Of a DNA stretch of 64,000 bases, positions 43,337-58,300 are shown piece after piece. The translations under genes and the position numbers were made by a program. The stretch's first letter is position 1. The number at the start of each line of letters is the position of its first letter. The notes under the pieces are model-generated. The model saw only the letters and a program-made list of their open reading frames with translations, was not told where the DNA came from and ran no database searches. Source of the stretch: Haemonchus contortus (taxonomy: Eukaryota > Nematoda > Chromadorea > Rhabditida > Trichostrongylidae); NCBI GenBank assembly GCA_000469685.2, contig LS997564.1:28393459-28457458 (forward strand), read 5' to 3'.

Positions 43337-46300
43337 ATGTCGCCAAGAAAGGAATCTGATACTTTGCTATTGGTATTGGATGTCTGTCAGAGAGTGGTCT
43401 CCCTCGAGCTCGCACCCGAAGATGCCTTATCGAAACTGCAGGAAATCGGGGTAAGTCTTATCCCTTTGCTTTGATATTTGTTTCCTAGCAACTTCTCCTT
43501 TGAGCAATTAGTTTTTCCCCGAGCTATTCTTTCATAGAATGAAATCTTTTTCTTCATGTTTCTATGCAGAACTTGAGAATTTCAAAACTGAAGTAGTTGT
43601 TTGTCCTTGCCATCATAAGTTCATGTTTAGGCGTCAAATCCTCTATTACCGTCACTGTTACTCGATGTATTAGTAGTCATAGAAGGTGATGTACAAACTA
43701 GTGAAAAGAAGGAGAAGGCCGCTCAGAAGTTTACAGATTTTGTCAATATGATATCAGATAAGGTGAGCATTTCTCTCTCATGATTTGTTTTTCCTTTCGT
43801 ATGCTTTTAAGGCTTTCTTTTAAAATCTATTGGGCTTTTCATTGAATGGTACTAAGACTAGGCTCTATAATGATCTTTCGTGAGGGTTTGCAAGAGCCAG
43901 CATATGTGATTTGTGACGATGCGATCATAGTGGCTACTAAACTTGTTTTTAATGAGACTGCACTTGGACTTTTAACTCCGCTTGATGATCCTAAGTCTTT
44001 CCTCCACTCAGCTTTGTCTGATCCGTTTTCAAACTACATGGTAGTGTCCCATCCTGTTGTCTCTCCAAACATTTTTAACTTGTTCTTTAAAACGCTTGAG
44101 CTATAGGTTAGCTATTAGGAGATTATCAGATGAGTATTGGTAGTGTTAGGTGACAATAAAAAATATCTATAATAAGGTCTTGAGTTATTAAGTCTTAGCG
44201 GTTAGCTGTCTTTTTGCTGTATAATACTTTGCGTCTTTTCTTTCTTAAGGAAGAAACCTTTCGAAAGAGTTCGTCATCAAAATTCTGGTTGGAACGTATT
44301 TTTTATATAGCACTTGTTGCAATCATTCCCACTGACGTATTTTTGATCCAACTGCTTGGAATTACTAAAAACGAATAGTAGGCGGTCCTTATAGTAATCA
44401 TTATCACGTTGGCAACAATACAGTCCACTTGTAGGCCATGCTTTTTTGAGTGCGTGTAGTCCAAATGAGAACTTCGTCCGCGGGGAGGTTAGGGGGGGGG
44501 GGGGGGAAGCACTGCTCCCCGGCAATTTTTTGCCCAGAAAACAATTGTCGTCAATGTGTTGCTTCCCGTTATTATAAAAGATTCAGATTACATGTCCTAC
44601 AGTCCTATCATTAGCCGGTATAAAAAAAATTCTCTATGAACACTCCACCACTAAAGGCTTATTAGATCAAACTTCTCCCAGCTATTTTTCCTGTCTTAGT
44701 CTGGGTGAAAGCTCTTCAAGCCAGAAATGTTTAACTTCAGATAATTCCTGCCGAAATCTTACGCCTAGAGCTTGACGTCCTTGATGCATCTTTACCTGCA
44801 AACAAACAACAACTCGTGCGTCTCAAGACTCGTTTGTAGTGAGTAGACTTCTGTTCATTTTGCTTGCTCTGTTTCTTGTGGCATTTGAAGCTCAACTGTT
44901 GGTGATTTCGCCACCGATCCTTGGCTACCTCCTAGAATTCCTCGTGAGCCTCAAAATCACAATATTTTTTTCAGTTATAAACAAGCTAAATATAATTTAT
45001 TGCGTGAAGAAAGCGAAGGCTATGCTAAGTTGATTACGGAGTTAATGGATTCCGGTGGCGGTCTACCGGCCAAGACCATGATGACTCGTGTATTGTGTCT
45101 TATTGGTGAGTATTTTGGAAGGTGGATTAGTCTACATTTATCTACAGCAGTTGTGAGGAATGGCATCATTATCGGCTTTTCGCTTTATTTCGTTATATAC
45201 GGTAGGGAACATCAGGATCATGCAGATAGGTGTTGTGTTTTAGGCCAATTCAACTTGGATCCTAATCGAGTGATTGATATTGCGCTCGAATGCTATGAAT
45301 GTTGCGTTTCTCAAAAAGATTTCTACATATCGTTGCTGAAGGAAATTAAAGCTAATAAGGATTATCTTTGTACCCTGCTTGGATTCAAGTACACTTTTTA
45401 TCACGTGAGTGATCCATTTGAACATATTCTTCTCTGAATTGATCAGGTGTAGTAAAAAAAATAGGGAAGTTTCTTATTAGGGCTTTCGGAACCTTTTTCT
45501 TCAAATTAGTTATCATATTTGGTAACCTCTTGTAATAAAGGAAAGCTCTCAGTGAACCTTCATAGTAGGTGTCGGTACCGGTACCAGTCAGATCGAATGG
45601 GTGAAGGTATTTTATGTATGGTCTCAACATACTCTTCTTCCGATAAACATCGTGCACATTCTTTCCTTTGTTGGCGAACTGAAACCCATACAGATTCCAG
45701 TTACTATTTCTAGGCTGCTGGAAAAGAAACTCCATTTTCTTTATATGTTGTCACTTCATCGTTACTACGAGAGGAGATGATAGATCTCATGAAAATTACT
45801 GGATTTGTAAGTCACATTGTCACCTCTAGTATGCAAAATTCAGTCAATCTCATTGCAGATGGTTCCAAAAGCCGAAGGTATCAAGGAGACTCATCGTGCA
45901 AGGGCGGCGAAAGCAGGCGAAAGAGCAAGGAAGGTTGGAATTCAATATCTTACCACACGAATCTTGTTGTCTCTCCTGTACCACAGCACCTGAAAACTCA
46001 CAATCTGTTTTGTTTGACGTAATGACTCACATTGAAAAGTCCCAAACATTTTATTTTTGCCGAAGAAATCCACCCATAATCCGCTTCATGTCTTCTTAGA
46101 TTCATAGACAAAAGCATTATAGGCTGAGACTATTCTGGCTTCAAATATACCGGTGGATGTGTCACGCAATGTGAACGTCGATGTCATGGACACTGGGCAG
46201 TCCATTACTGGGGTATCGTTCGCAACAGTTGCCGCAATACAAGAAGCTGATGATGCCAAGCTTGCTGCTGAGCTCAACGAGGTTGTTGTTTGTTAGGGGA

Positions 46301-49300
46301 GAAGCTCTTTAGGATGTTTTTTATCGATGCCTTGGGGAAAACGTTTTTTTAAGGATGCAGTTCTGTCTACAAATCAGAAGCTTGGCTTAGTCTGCGCATT
46401 AATAGAAGACGGTGCGTGGCCTTTGGCAAAGACTCTGATTGATCGCCTACCTGAATACTACGCGGTACAAGCAAGGTATAATCCTGCTCTTTTTGATTTC
46501 AAAAATAAACGAAAATGTGAAATAGTTATATCAGGCGGTACAAATTAGGTGGAGGAGAAGTTCAAGCTCTGACAAACTTGTAAATCCTTTTCAATATTCT
46601 CTCTTGTATTTTCGGATAACATCTTGATTTCATTTGAAGCTTCGTAGAGATGAGGGATTCTGTTTTTTCTCAACGAACATGGGTGGAAACTACTTCATTA
46701 TTTTATAAGTTTCGGTCTATTCATATCTTATTCAGCACCCGTGTCAGCAACGCAATCTCTGATCTTATTGGAAAAGCAATAGAAAATTTCTACTTGGAAA
46801 AATGTTCGAGCAGATTCGAGGATCTCAATTTAAGTGCGAAACGTGACAGCTGTTCTGCTGGATCTGTAGAGCAAGTAAGTTTCTTTTCATCAGATAACTC
46901 TTTTTGTTGCTTGAGCGGAGCTTTGCATACACTTCGCTACCTTTTGTGAAATCTGTTATTGGCTTCACAATTCACTTCAAGGTAACTTCATGGGCTGGAC
47001 TCGCCTCTCTAACCTCCATGTTATGGTATGTCGGACCTCGTTTGGCTTATCGACCATTGATAATGACGAGGCTTGTACGCTTGATTACCGCCTTCTACCG
47101 TGAACAGCCTAAAGGAACCGATGGAGTACCTGCAGACTCACCAGGTACTTTTTTTCTACTAGTATTTACGACATGTGCTTGTTTCCTTAAATGAATACTT
47201 CTGCTTATATTATTACGATATTTTTTGTAGATAACGCATCTGCTTCCATTTAAGAAGCATTTAAGCGGTTGGCCCGTTCCCTTATCTTTCTTCCCTATTG
47301 AACCTGCACCTTCCATTTGATTTTATTTGCGTTGGTGTTCGGCGTAGGCACGAGTGCAGTCATCAGCGCTGATTGCCAAATCCTCGGCTTTTCTGTGCGA
47401 GAGCCATTGAGCTAAGTGTCAGTTGACAAATATGAGGGAGAGTCACTAATTTTTCGACATTTGCTGGCATATTTTACTGCAGTAGATATTGGAAAAGTTA
47501 CGTCAAGACTATATTGCAACATATCATTTGCTTTACCGCACATAGTGCATCGTTTCACAAACCTCCTGATGCTCTCAGAAGGCTTCTGCTCGAGAAACAA
47601 GCCATGAATGCGGAGCTTCTCTCATTGTCCGAGGTGAATTGTTGGACTCCTAATGCTCTTTAAGTGGACCAAACAAGCGGTAGGTAGATGAGGCATGACC
47701 AGTATATACGAAGGTAGAAAACCTACTTCAAATTTGAGCTTCCAGAGCGTTCCAATAAATTACTCAGTAGCTTCGTTGTGGATAATTGATGCCATAGCTT
47801 CGCATTCGAGATTATGTCATCAGTTATCCACTATGTAGTATCATTCAAAATTTAAATCCGGTCATGGCTCGCTCGTTCATGTTATAGAAGGTTGAGAATG
47901 CAAGCCGATTATGCCTGCTGAATCATAACAATTTTGTTCATTTCATATCTTAATGGTTTATCCGAGCTTTTTTGCATATTTTCTCCCCATAAAGCCAATT
48001 TTTTTGTATGAGAACCCTGGGGTTTAATTGAAGATTGAAGTGCTCTCCATTTTATAGTTGCACGATCTATGATGGACATTGTGGATGAGATTGTTTTGCC
48101 CGGTCTGTCTTTGTCTGAATTCAACAGTGGTCTGTCAGAGGAAGTTTGGACACTGCTTCAGTTTTTCCCTTACACATGGCGCTATCGTCTTTACGGGCAG
48201 TGAGTTCTTCAACTTCTTTCCGTTTAAAACTGTGAAAAGAACTTCCTGCGCTGCGTGCGTACGGTACTAAAAAATAAGTTTTTAAATTTTTGCAGCTGGA
48301 AATTTGGTAACACAATGCGACATCCTGAAGTGAACATCGTGCGCGGCAAGGTTCTTGGAAGGACAAAATATGTGTTGAAGTCAGTGCTGAAGATCGGCGT
48401 ATATGTCAAGTACCCCAAGATGTAACTTCAAATTTGATATCCTCAATGCATCAGGAGACTATCTAAAGAAACTGTGCGAGTGATGGGAAGACAGTTGGGG
48501 AAATTATGTCACGTCCATCCGATTACTGTGTTCGACTACTTGCTTAGTCAGGTATTTTTTAAAGTTTTCAAGTTGTTTGCTTTTGATGATTTTGACTGGT
48601 TGATCTTTAAAAAGCCCATATTCTGTGAGGAAGCAGCTGAAGTTTGATTATTGATACTTGACTCCTTCACCCAGCTCTTTGTACCCATCTGCGACATTTT
48701 CCTTTTTTTCCCTTTTGAACGTGAATCCTTACTAGTTGATTCTATGGTTTAGGTACAAACTTTTGACAACTTGATACAGCCAGTTGTGGAGAGTCTGAAA
48801 TTTCTCACAAATTTGGAATTTGATATTTTGACATGTAAGGGCATTTTTCTTTGCTTTCTTCCGTAAATTTCTTTATAATTCTTACGTATTATTCACACTC
48901 TTCAGATTGCATTATCGAACAACTCGCCAGTCCCGATAAACAACAACTAAAAGCATCGGATGGAAAATTGAGTCCATGGTTGCAAGCTCTTGCAACATTG
49001 GTTTGTCTTTTCTTGAAGTAGTCCAGAACTCTTCTGGAACATGAACTTGAGCACCCGCTCAATCGACAGACGCTACATTTCCTTAGTATTTTTATTTGAA
49101 ATGAAGATTGTACACAATTGAGCCTTTTTCAACAATGGAGATTATTAAAATAGTCGCCTTAATCTAACGTTGTCTTGAGGTTGGTGCCGTCTATAAGAAG
49201 TACAATGTTGAACTAGCGGGAATGCTCAATTATGTCATGAACCAGTTGAAGAACGAAAAGAGGTATTTTAACAATAGTTTCAGGCTCTGTATTTTTTTAT

Positions 49301-52300
49301 CTCGGTGTGGTATTAGCTCGACATACCCGGAGCAAGGTGTATTTAGTATGTGATAGTGCTTACCCTTATGATTACGAAGTCTCGGTGTATTGCTTTTGAT
49401 CTTAACCATAGCCATCCATCGAGAGGCTTATAATTCCTTTCTTTATGGGGTTTACTAGCGCAGTGACCTCTCTATAACTCAACAGCATGATCAACTAAAG
49501 AAAGCGATGGTAGGAGAGTCAGTCTTTCTGGATTTTTTCAGCTTCGATCTACTTGTGCTCCGTGAAGTCATCCAGAATATGGCATGCATCGAAGGCGTAG
49601 CTGGTGCTACTGCCGATCAGCTGGAAGCGTTAGGAGGTGGTGAACTGCTGAGACAAGAGGTATTTATAAAAGTTTATCGATATCCCTCTTGGTCATAAAT
49701 TGAGTTCATTCAAAACAAGGCATCTGAAAGATTGAGTTACTCATGAATATTACCTCATTTACAGGCTGGAAGTTTTACGAATGCAAGGAACAAGCGTGCG
49801 TCTGCTCGGTTACGAGATGCTGTATTAGCCGGTGACATTGCGGTTGGATTGTGCATCTTGATTGCCCAGCAAAGGGAGTGTGTCGTATATCGCGAAAGTT
49901 CCCGTCTGCCGTTGAAATTGGTTGGGGAAATGGTGGATCAGGTAGGTATCCTGTTGTTCTTCAATATTCCGGTATATTACGGGTTGTGCCGTATAACTGT
50001 TCAGGCACTTACCCACTTCTTATTCTTCATGCCGTACAGTAATTATATATATATTTTTTGCTATCATTTTACCTAGTATGATTTTTAATTTTCTATCATA
50101 TAGTGTCGTGACACATTACTTCAACTGGGCACTTTTCTCTGGTCCAATGTCCGAATGGATGATTATGCTCAGCGGATTCCTCCAGCCGTCTCCCTTATTC
50201 AAGATTACCATCTTCGTATTGATGCTGCCATGTACCTCACAAGACCGACGTATCTTCCCAAGGTAGGTAGTGTAGGAGTCGAAATGCCACCGCCAGATTT
50301 CTCGTCAGAATTAGAAAGTAGGTACCAATTTTCTCGGTTTATCTCAAAAGCCGGTACTGACTACTGCAGTCGAAAGCCAATGGAGAATAAGCTCCATTGG
50401 CTTTCGACTGCAGTAGCTAGTAGCAATAGCGACACAGAACCCAGGCAGCTGTTTACTTATCTCAAGCTGCAGCTTTATTTGAATGTCAGGTGTCAGAAGT
50501 AGTGAGAGATGAGGAACATAATTAGATGTTATAAGAAAAGTAATAATTGCTCCTTTTCAACACAGTTATAAACAACAGACTATGTAAGGGGTCGAAACTT
50601 CTCCTTCTAAGACATCTGTAGCTGAAAGGGCAACGATCTTCTTTACCACTGAAATTCACCAAATTAGTATGATTTTATAGATTAACAGTTCCTATGAGGC
50701 GGCAAAGCGAGCAATGAAGTCGGAGAGTGAGAACAAGAAAATGGATACCCAGCAAAAGGTGCGTCTCAAAAGCTTACTCTATTTGTATTTGTCGAGGTGT
50801 GAGGCAACTTAGATCGACTATCGTTCCTCTAGATCAATTAATCTCCCAACAGTCGTTGCCTCTGAGAGGGAAACATAACTCTGTGTGTGAGACATTCAAT
50901 AGCAGTTTTTTTAAACGCGATAGATGCGAATCCACTCGTCTTTTTGTTTTTCAGAGCTTTTTTGTGAGTCAGTTGGATACTAAGTCTCGTCAAAGATGTG
51001 TGAGCAAAAAATTTCTGGACCACAGTAGGGGATCTGGTTTTGTCATAGCTAAGCGTTTTTCCATCTGGTGAACCTGAGCATAAGTGCCCGGAAAACTCTG
51101 ATGATATCGCTACCTTTTATTTCCTTACCGAATTGAGTAACAAAACTAACGTAGTTGCTTCACTTCCCAAGAACAAATGATATTGAGTGCTACTCAGATA
51201 ATAACTAGACATCAAAATTCGTCTCTGAATAGCTTGAAACTGATAATCAGTACTTTTGGTCATTGTTGTGTTACGGTGCGAAATCGTTAAGTCGGATGGA
51301 CCGCGTCTTCACCTTGTTCGGGTGATTCGCACGCTTCTTTCGAGGTCTCCGGTAGTCGCTGATGTGAACATCTATGTCTTGTACCTCTGTTTGGTAGGAA
51401 AACAAAGGGTGACTATAACTCTAGAATAAATCGCTCCTTGACCTTTAGACGACTGCATAACAGAGCAACACCAATACGTAATAAAGCCAGCGCGGAAATT
51501 TCCGCTTAACACTCACTGAAATCGCATAGCGTCTTCACTGTCATGTTCACTTGTGGGAATTGGGATGAAATATCCCACTGGGGGCGTAGTTTTTGTAGTG
51601 GCACGTGGCAAGTGGCGCACTACCACACACACGTGGTCACGGGTCCACGTGTGTGTGGTAGTGCGCCCGAGGAAGCCCGAATCCCGGGACCGATATCCGC
51701 TTAGGCCAACCGAGCTTTCCATCCATTTGGGGTCATTCAGTTGGTACCAGAATTGTTTAGGAGGACAAAAACACTGACTTTGTTCATCAGTTGTCCACCT
51801 CCATTCACTGTATAGGCCACATACACGATCGACGCGCCACTATGGTTCTGAATGAACAACAAATGCGGGGCGCATCCCTCAGGCAGGATTTATCTACGCC
51901 CAGAGATGTTAATGTTCAGGCTTTATTGCTACTGAACTCGAGTGTGTACCATGGAATCTCGCTGCTCCGTCATAATTTTTTTCACATTTTGAAGGCATAA
52001 TATTGTCGATCTCAATTGATTGAGTTCAGTAGTTAACGCCTCATGCTCTATTACCTAAACGAAACAAAACTTCGTTTCGACTCACAAGAAAGAGCGAAAA
52101 AATGAAGTGGAATTGCTTTTTTTGTGATCTCAAGAATTGCTTCTGTGTATGTTATAACTCTCAGAATAGTTGATTGTATGAAGTGATCCTAGGGAGGCTT
52201 CCAGTATTGGAGCTAAGTTCAGGTCGAGTCTGGGATAGAATGTCAGGTATCAGTCCCCTTGCCACTTGTGCAGCTATATTTTTGCAGTTTATTTTCTTCA

Positions 52301-55300
52301 AATCCGCATTCGACGAAGTGATCTCAAAGTTGATAAACGAGCTCGAACCTTGCATTCCACCGCATGTATGTAGAGATATTCCTATTAGGTAAGTCTACGC
52401 AATGGGACGCATTGTTTCCCTCTAACTTGAACGGATTTCCTCCTTTTTCATGCATTAATTAACACTGACTTTTTGTTTCTTGCTTCAATTACCACTATTC
52501 AGCTAAGGCTTCAGTAACGATTTCAGATTATTTGTTGTGTTTTGGATACTCTCTTCCTATGATATCGAAGTACCTACAGCTGCTTATGAAAGAGCAATAG
52601 AAAACATTAGGCGACAAATGAAGGAAGCCGCAGACTCTCCAATTATGGTAAGGAAAATTTGTTTTTTAACGAATTTTTCATCAACATGTTGGGGATTGAG
52701 GTACTCAAGATTACTCAGACCTGACATTAGCGCATCTTTTGAAGCTTTTGCTGATCCACTCGGGAAGGTATGTTCGTCGGGATGATCCATATGTTCCAAA
52801 TCCATTCAACTTAAGGTGGAAGGCAACCGGATGAGATCCGTCAGGATCAATCCCGGAATTAGATACTCTCAGCAAATTTGGTAAAATGAGATATCGTTGC
52901 AGATTACTGATATTCTATTGTTTCAGAGCAAATCAAAGCGAATGAAAGAAGACGAGAGGTTGCGTGGTTTGGAGAATAAGCTAAGAGATGAGGAAAAACG
53001 ACAAGCTGAGCATGTAGCGAGAATACGAGCTTGGTTCAATAGCGTCAAAGACGACTTATTCGAAGCAGGCCGTGAGCTTTTCATTTGCTTTGTTGAGAAA
53101 GTGTCCTTGGTAGTCTGACCTATTTTTTTATTTTTTTTTATAATCTATTCATATTAATTTTATATTCACTCATTTCCCGACTGCGTGTAGCCGTAAGTTT
53201 GTATACGGACCCATGTGGAAAAATAGACCATTGTCAGCTTACATATTTGACATTGAATCTTTCGAAACAAAAACTTTCACTCACCTTAAAAAGCCCTTCT
53301 GGGGAGGGGAGGGTCAGGGTAGGGGTAAGGAGTAACACCGAAGTGATAGGAAATTTTGCACAAACGTCCCAGTTATTTGGAGGATTTACTGTAGCTAGCG
53401 ATGCCCTGAATGGGAAATTTTGCGCTTAGTTGATGCATGCACTGAAACGCGCATAACCTGAGGTAGGCTCTTTTGCTCCGATATGTTGTCCTACGCTGCA
53501 CGTAATTTAGCTAAATTATTGTATGCACAAAGAGATTGTTTAATTTTGCGGCGGTTTCTTTTGTTTCTTTCTTCGTGTCCTCACTTCTCTTGATAAACAA
53601 AAACATCAGTTCTGTGATTACAGGTGAATTTATGCTTTTTTCAATGTTAAGGTGGTCAGCAAACTAGCTCCTTTATACAGACCTGCGTTCTACCACGGGT
53701 ACTATTCTCGGAATCAGATGCGGTTGGTCTCTTTGGACCTCTTTTTAGTGGAGATCTTATGCTCACAGTTTTATAGATCTACTCAGCGAAGCTGATAATC
53801 ATTCTTCATCAACAACGTATTACACTCTTTCAGTCGTTAGTGTTTATTGATAAGGCAAGTCGTTGAAGTCATTTCTACGCCTGCCCTTTCAATATGAAGA
53901 TAATTCATGCTTTATGACTACTAATCTTCCAGCTTTTTATCGATGTACTGCCGCTCATTTGTGCCCTGACAGAAAACGAAGCGAATGCCATTGGCACATT
54001 TCTACAAATTCTTCTTTCTCATGCTCAGCGGTGGCACTCTGACAGCGCAATTTTCGAAAAGGTTTGCCTCTTCGAATATTTCTGCGAGGTCTCTCGCATA
54101 CTCTATTTTGGCATACGTAAATTTTTTATACTTGCTTTCTTAATCAAGGGCTGCATAAATATTAGGTTGTTCGGAAAGGAATGCGCGCTAACTTTGTCCA
54201 TTCATTTCTCTCCTACTGTAAAAGATTTTTCAGAACAGTTCTGTCTATTCGGAAGAGCTCTTTATTGCGCATCTTTTGATATATTTTTGTCTATGTTTAC
54301 TTCGTTTTTTCTAGGAAAAAAAAGTTTAAAAGGTGCTCGACCAAAAATGCCTTTTGCGGGCTTGCATGTGGTACAACTTCAAACAAGGAAAATCGGCTGC
54401 TGAATCTCATCGTGCCACATCTGAAGTATACGGCGAAAAAGCCCTGTCAGAAAGCCAGTGTCCACAATGGCATCAGCGTTTCAAAAACGGTAATGAAAGC
54501 TTGGAGGGCGAAGATCACGGAAGTCGGCCTCAATTCGTCGATAACCAAGTGTTGAAGACCGCCATTAAATTGGTTCCACACCAAACCACCCGAGAACTGG
54601 CAACACATGTTGGCTACTGAAACCCTACCATCGAGGAGCATTTGCTGGCAATTGGCAAGAAGAACAGGTGCGGAAAACGGATACCGCACAAGCTGAGCGA
54701 CTCAAACCAGGCAGCACAAGTGGCGATGGCCAAAATTCTTCTCCATCGCTCCAAGAACAGCGGTTTTTTCAACTCTATTATTACGTCAGACAGGAAATGG
54801 ATGTGCCTCGACTACGCAACACGAAAAAGACAGCGGTTAGACGCCGGTGACACTCCAAAACCAACTCCGAAACAGGATATACACGGTAGAAAGGTGATGC
54901 TCATTGTTTGATGGAACAGCAAAGGTTGGGTGTAGTTTGAAGTCCTGAATTCGGGTCAAACGGTTACGGCGGACATATACGAAGATCATTGGACCGCGTG
55001 GATCAAGCACTGCGTCATCAAGGTGTCGAAACGAGGTCGACAAAATTCCTCCTCAGCAACGCTCGTCAACATGTTGCGAAAACCACCTTGGAAAAAAATT
55101 GAGGAATAGGTTTTGGGAATTCCTGCCTCATCCGCCTAACAGCCCAGACCTGACTCCATCCGATGACCATCTGTTCCGGTCAATGCAGCACTCTTTGGCC
55201 GAGAGAAAATTCAAAAACCGCGAAAAAGTCCAACTCGGGGTGTCCAACTACTTTGAGTTACAGCCGGCCGAGTTCTTTAAAAGATGAATCCATTCTTTGC

Positions 55301-58300
55301 CTAAACGTAGACAACAAGTCATCGATAGTGTTGGAAAATATCTTTTGAATTGATCTTGTTTAGTTTCGTTTTTATAATAAAAAATTTTTTGAACTCAAAC
55401 GCGCATTCCTTTCCGAACAACCTAATATTTTCAAGTTGAGGTGTCTCGTAGTGAATGATCTGGATCGAGCTTCTTTGTAGTGGGTATCTGACTAAATCCC
55501 ATGAAGTATACCTTGTTATCTTGGTCGCCATAGGACGAACATCTGTACTGTAATTTACTGTGGGGCTTTAGATCTTTAAATTCATCAAGGTACCACCTTG
55601 ATGGCACCGAAATAAAACGAAAATCGAAACTACTGCTATATTTACTCTTTTCTGGTTCAAAGGAGTAGAAACTAAGAGTGGACCTTATGGTCTGATCTCT
55701 CAGTGATGTAGAAAGGAGGTATGGAGGTAAACGGGTTGTGGTGGTTTTGATCCTGTGTCGAATTTCAAAGAAGAAACATCAGCGTAAATTCAGCAGCGCT
55801 CAAATGTTCGAATTTTCGCTAGTCTTATTTGGGATCGGGGTATCAAAGATTTTTTGTTTGTAAGTTCAGTAAAGTAGTCTTTGTAGGAGTGCGAAGGATT
55901 CCCTGGACTGGTCTCGAAAACACGACAGGACAAAACAACAGAAAGTGTCAATTACGAAAGCTTTCGACGATTGTGCTTCAAGTGGCAGGTCACCAAGATC
56001 TATATTCCCTCTATCCAGTGAAATAAGCGTAACTGTGACATTTCAGATGCGGCTGTATACCGCATTCAACTCAGTGCTTTCGGTGGAAAACAACGAATAC
56101 GTGCAAGTTAGGAACTGCCTTGTAGTGATGACGAAGGTTACTACCCTTTCTGATAGTTTTCTGTATTACTTATGCCAATCCAACTTCGATCATTTGCATT
56201 GCAGCTTGCCCCTTGCTTCCCACTACTGAAGGATGTAGTAGAAAATGTTGAGAAGCTGGCTGAAAAGGTGGGATTTTTCCGCTGAGTCGCGAAATAATTA
56301 CATTTTTCTTTTTCGAAGTTTCAATTACAATTTTCGTTTCCGAAGTTTCCTTTTGTTTCAGGTGCGAGACACTGAAAAAGGAAAACGTGACGAGCTGTCC
56401 TTAAAAGCTGCAAGCTATTTGGTTCGGTTAAAAATGCGCAATGTTCCTATTTATGAAGCTTCTCAATTCCACGTGAGTATTGCGAAGTTCTTAGCAGTAG
56501 CAGGTTCTTACTGAAAACTGAGAAAAAAATAGGGTGATCCCTCCGAAAAGTTTAATTCGTTGCAACCAAAAATAAGTCTGAAAAACAGCTTGATCGATAT
56601 ACAGTAGCGCTCAAAAGTATTCGGCCAACTTTAACTTGCCGTAACTTTTTTCCCAGTGGAGCAAATCACATGAAATTTTGATATGTTTAGCTGAAGCATA
56701 TTTTACACTATCCAACACTATTTGACTGTAAAACAGCCTTATCCACATACTAGTGGGAGGCGTTTGTAGACTGTGCTGAAAGCAAGTTTGTGACGTCTGC
56801 AGTTATTCCGACCTTATGTACGTTTTTCATCTCTTCTGGGTTCGACATTAGTGCTCGTACACATAAGACATGGCAAAAAGGAAAGGACTCCTAGAAGGAC
56901 CACCATTTGTATTTACAGTTGATTTTTTGTTCGAGTCGTTTTGGATCTCTAGAACATGATCAGATTACAGGTTAATAGTGGTAAATATTCACACTACACA
57001 GATGCTACACATATTGAAATTTCGCTTGATTAGATCCAGTAAGAAAGGAGTTACGACCGAAAATTATAACTGAAGAAGCATTTCGCCGAATACTTTTGAG
57101 CGCTACTGTAACTCTCAAATGTTGTAAGTGGTTTGCTCTACGAAAACCACCCTCTTTCCTTTCAGCGTCCTTTAATGAAACATCCTGTAAAACAGAATTC
57201 AACTTTGGATCGGAAGCGTGTCGCTCCAGTGGGTCTTTCTATTTTTTTTTATTTTGTGTATTAGACAAAAGTAAGGAATTATAAAGTGGCGTCGTTGCGC
57301 ACCACAGTTCAGAGTGAAATTTCGGGCCGATACTCGCTTAGGCCAACTAATCCCTACATCATTTTCCAGTTAATCAATGTGAGTCAGATGGGTAAAGTAT
57401 TGTCGGAAAAATACAACACTCGCACTTGCTGACATCTTCATTAGCTTGTATACGTCGGCGCAGCCCAAAGCTGTTTACCTAGGGTTTAGTTAGCTTCAGG
57501 AGCGCGACCTTTTTCTTTCTTTTTCTGTTACGTGTTTGTTTCCAACAGAGACCGAGGTTTCACGTAAATTTTAAAGCAATGACTTCTATATACGGGATAT
57601 TTTGCAAAATATCGCCAGATTTGAAGAATTCTGTATACGTTCATGCTGGAAAACATCGGGGTCGCAGTACTGAGCAATTTTTGCTTCTCTGACCCCGATT
57701 ACCTTCATGAAATTTTATGCTTCCATATAAAGGCTTGTGAAGTTTAGGTTTACTGTTTTTCAAAGAGAACCATAATTATACTGTGAGATTTTCATGCCGA
57801 AAATAGTCATAATCGTAAAAGTAACCCCAGTCCACCACCCCCCCCCCCCCCCCCCCCATTCCATCCAGAAGCGACGCGTTTTCGCGCTACCATTGATAAA
57901 TTACATGTATTCAATTGAAATTCGTCTTTCTGAAGGTAACTTGCTTGATCTTCATTTTCAAAATGGAATCGTTGGGATCGTTTCAGACTCCCACTATTGA
58001 AGCAAAGAAGAAGCTCAAAGTTGAAAAACCGAAGGTTGTGGAACGAAGTGAACCGGAAAGAAAGGAGCTGCCGAAAGTTGAAAAGAAAGAAAAAGAAAGG
58101 AAGGAAGAACCTGTGGTGGTGAAGGAGATGAAAAAAGAAACAGCGGAACGTGAAGAGGGTGAAGTGCCACCCAGTCCCCCTCACAAAAAGGTACGTAGGG
58201 TTTGAATTTGAATATTTTACATCAACGACCAACACTGTCATCTATTAAGCATTTTGGTTGTAGGTTCGGGCCCAATCTGTCGAGAAACCACCTGCCAATG

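Noticed and set aside
52188..52244. A thoc-2 exon reading PVLELSSGRVWDRMS
   Set aside because: It resembles the family superficially but has the wrong phase; 52,288-52,388 fits both phase and sequence directly between its neighbours.
53855..53932. A second GC-AG intron (GCAAGT) in thoc-2
   Set aside because: A GT donor at 53,836 (GTTAGT) joins to the same acceptor in phase and gives a better match, so the GC donor is not needed.
57807..58241. 144-codon minus-strand frame rich in Phe and Leu
   Set aside because: It is the antisense shadow of the Lys/Glu-rich thoc-2 tail exon and a poly-C run.
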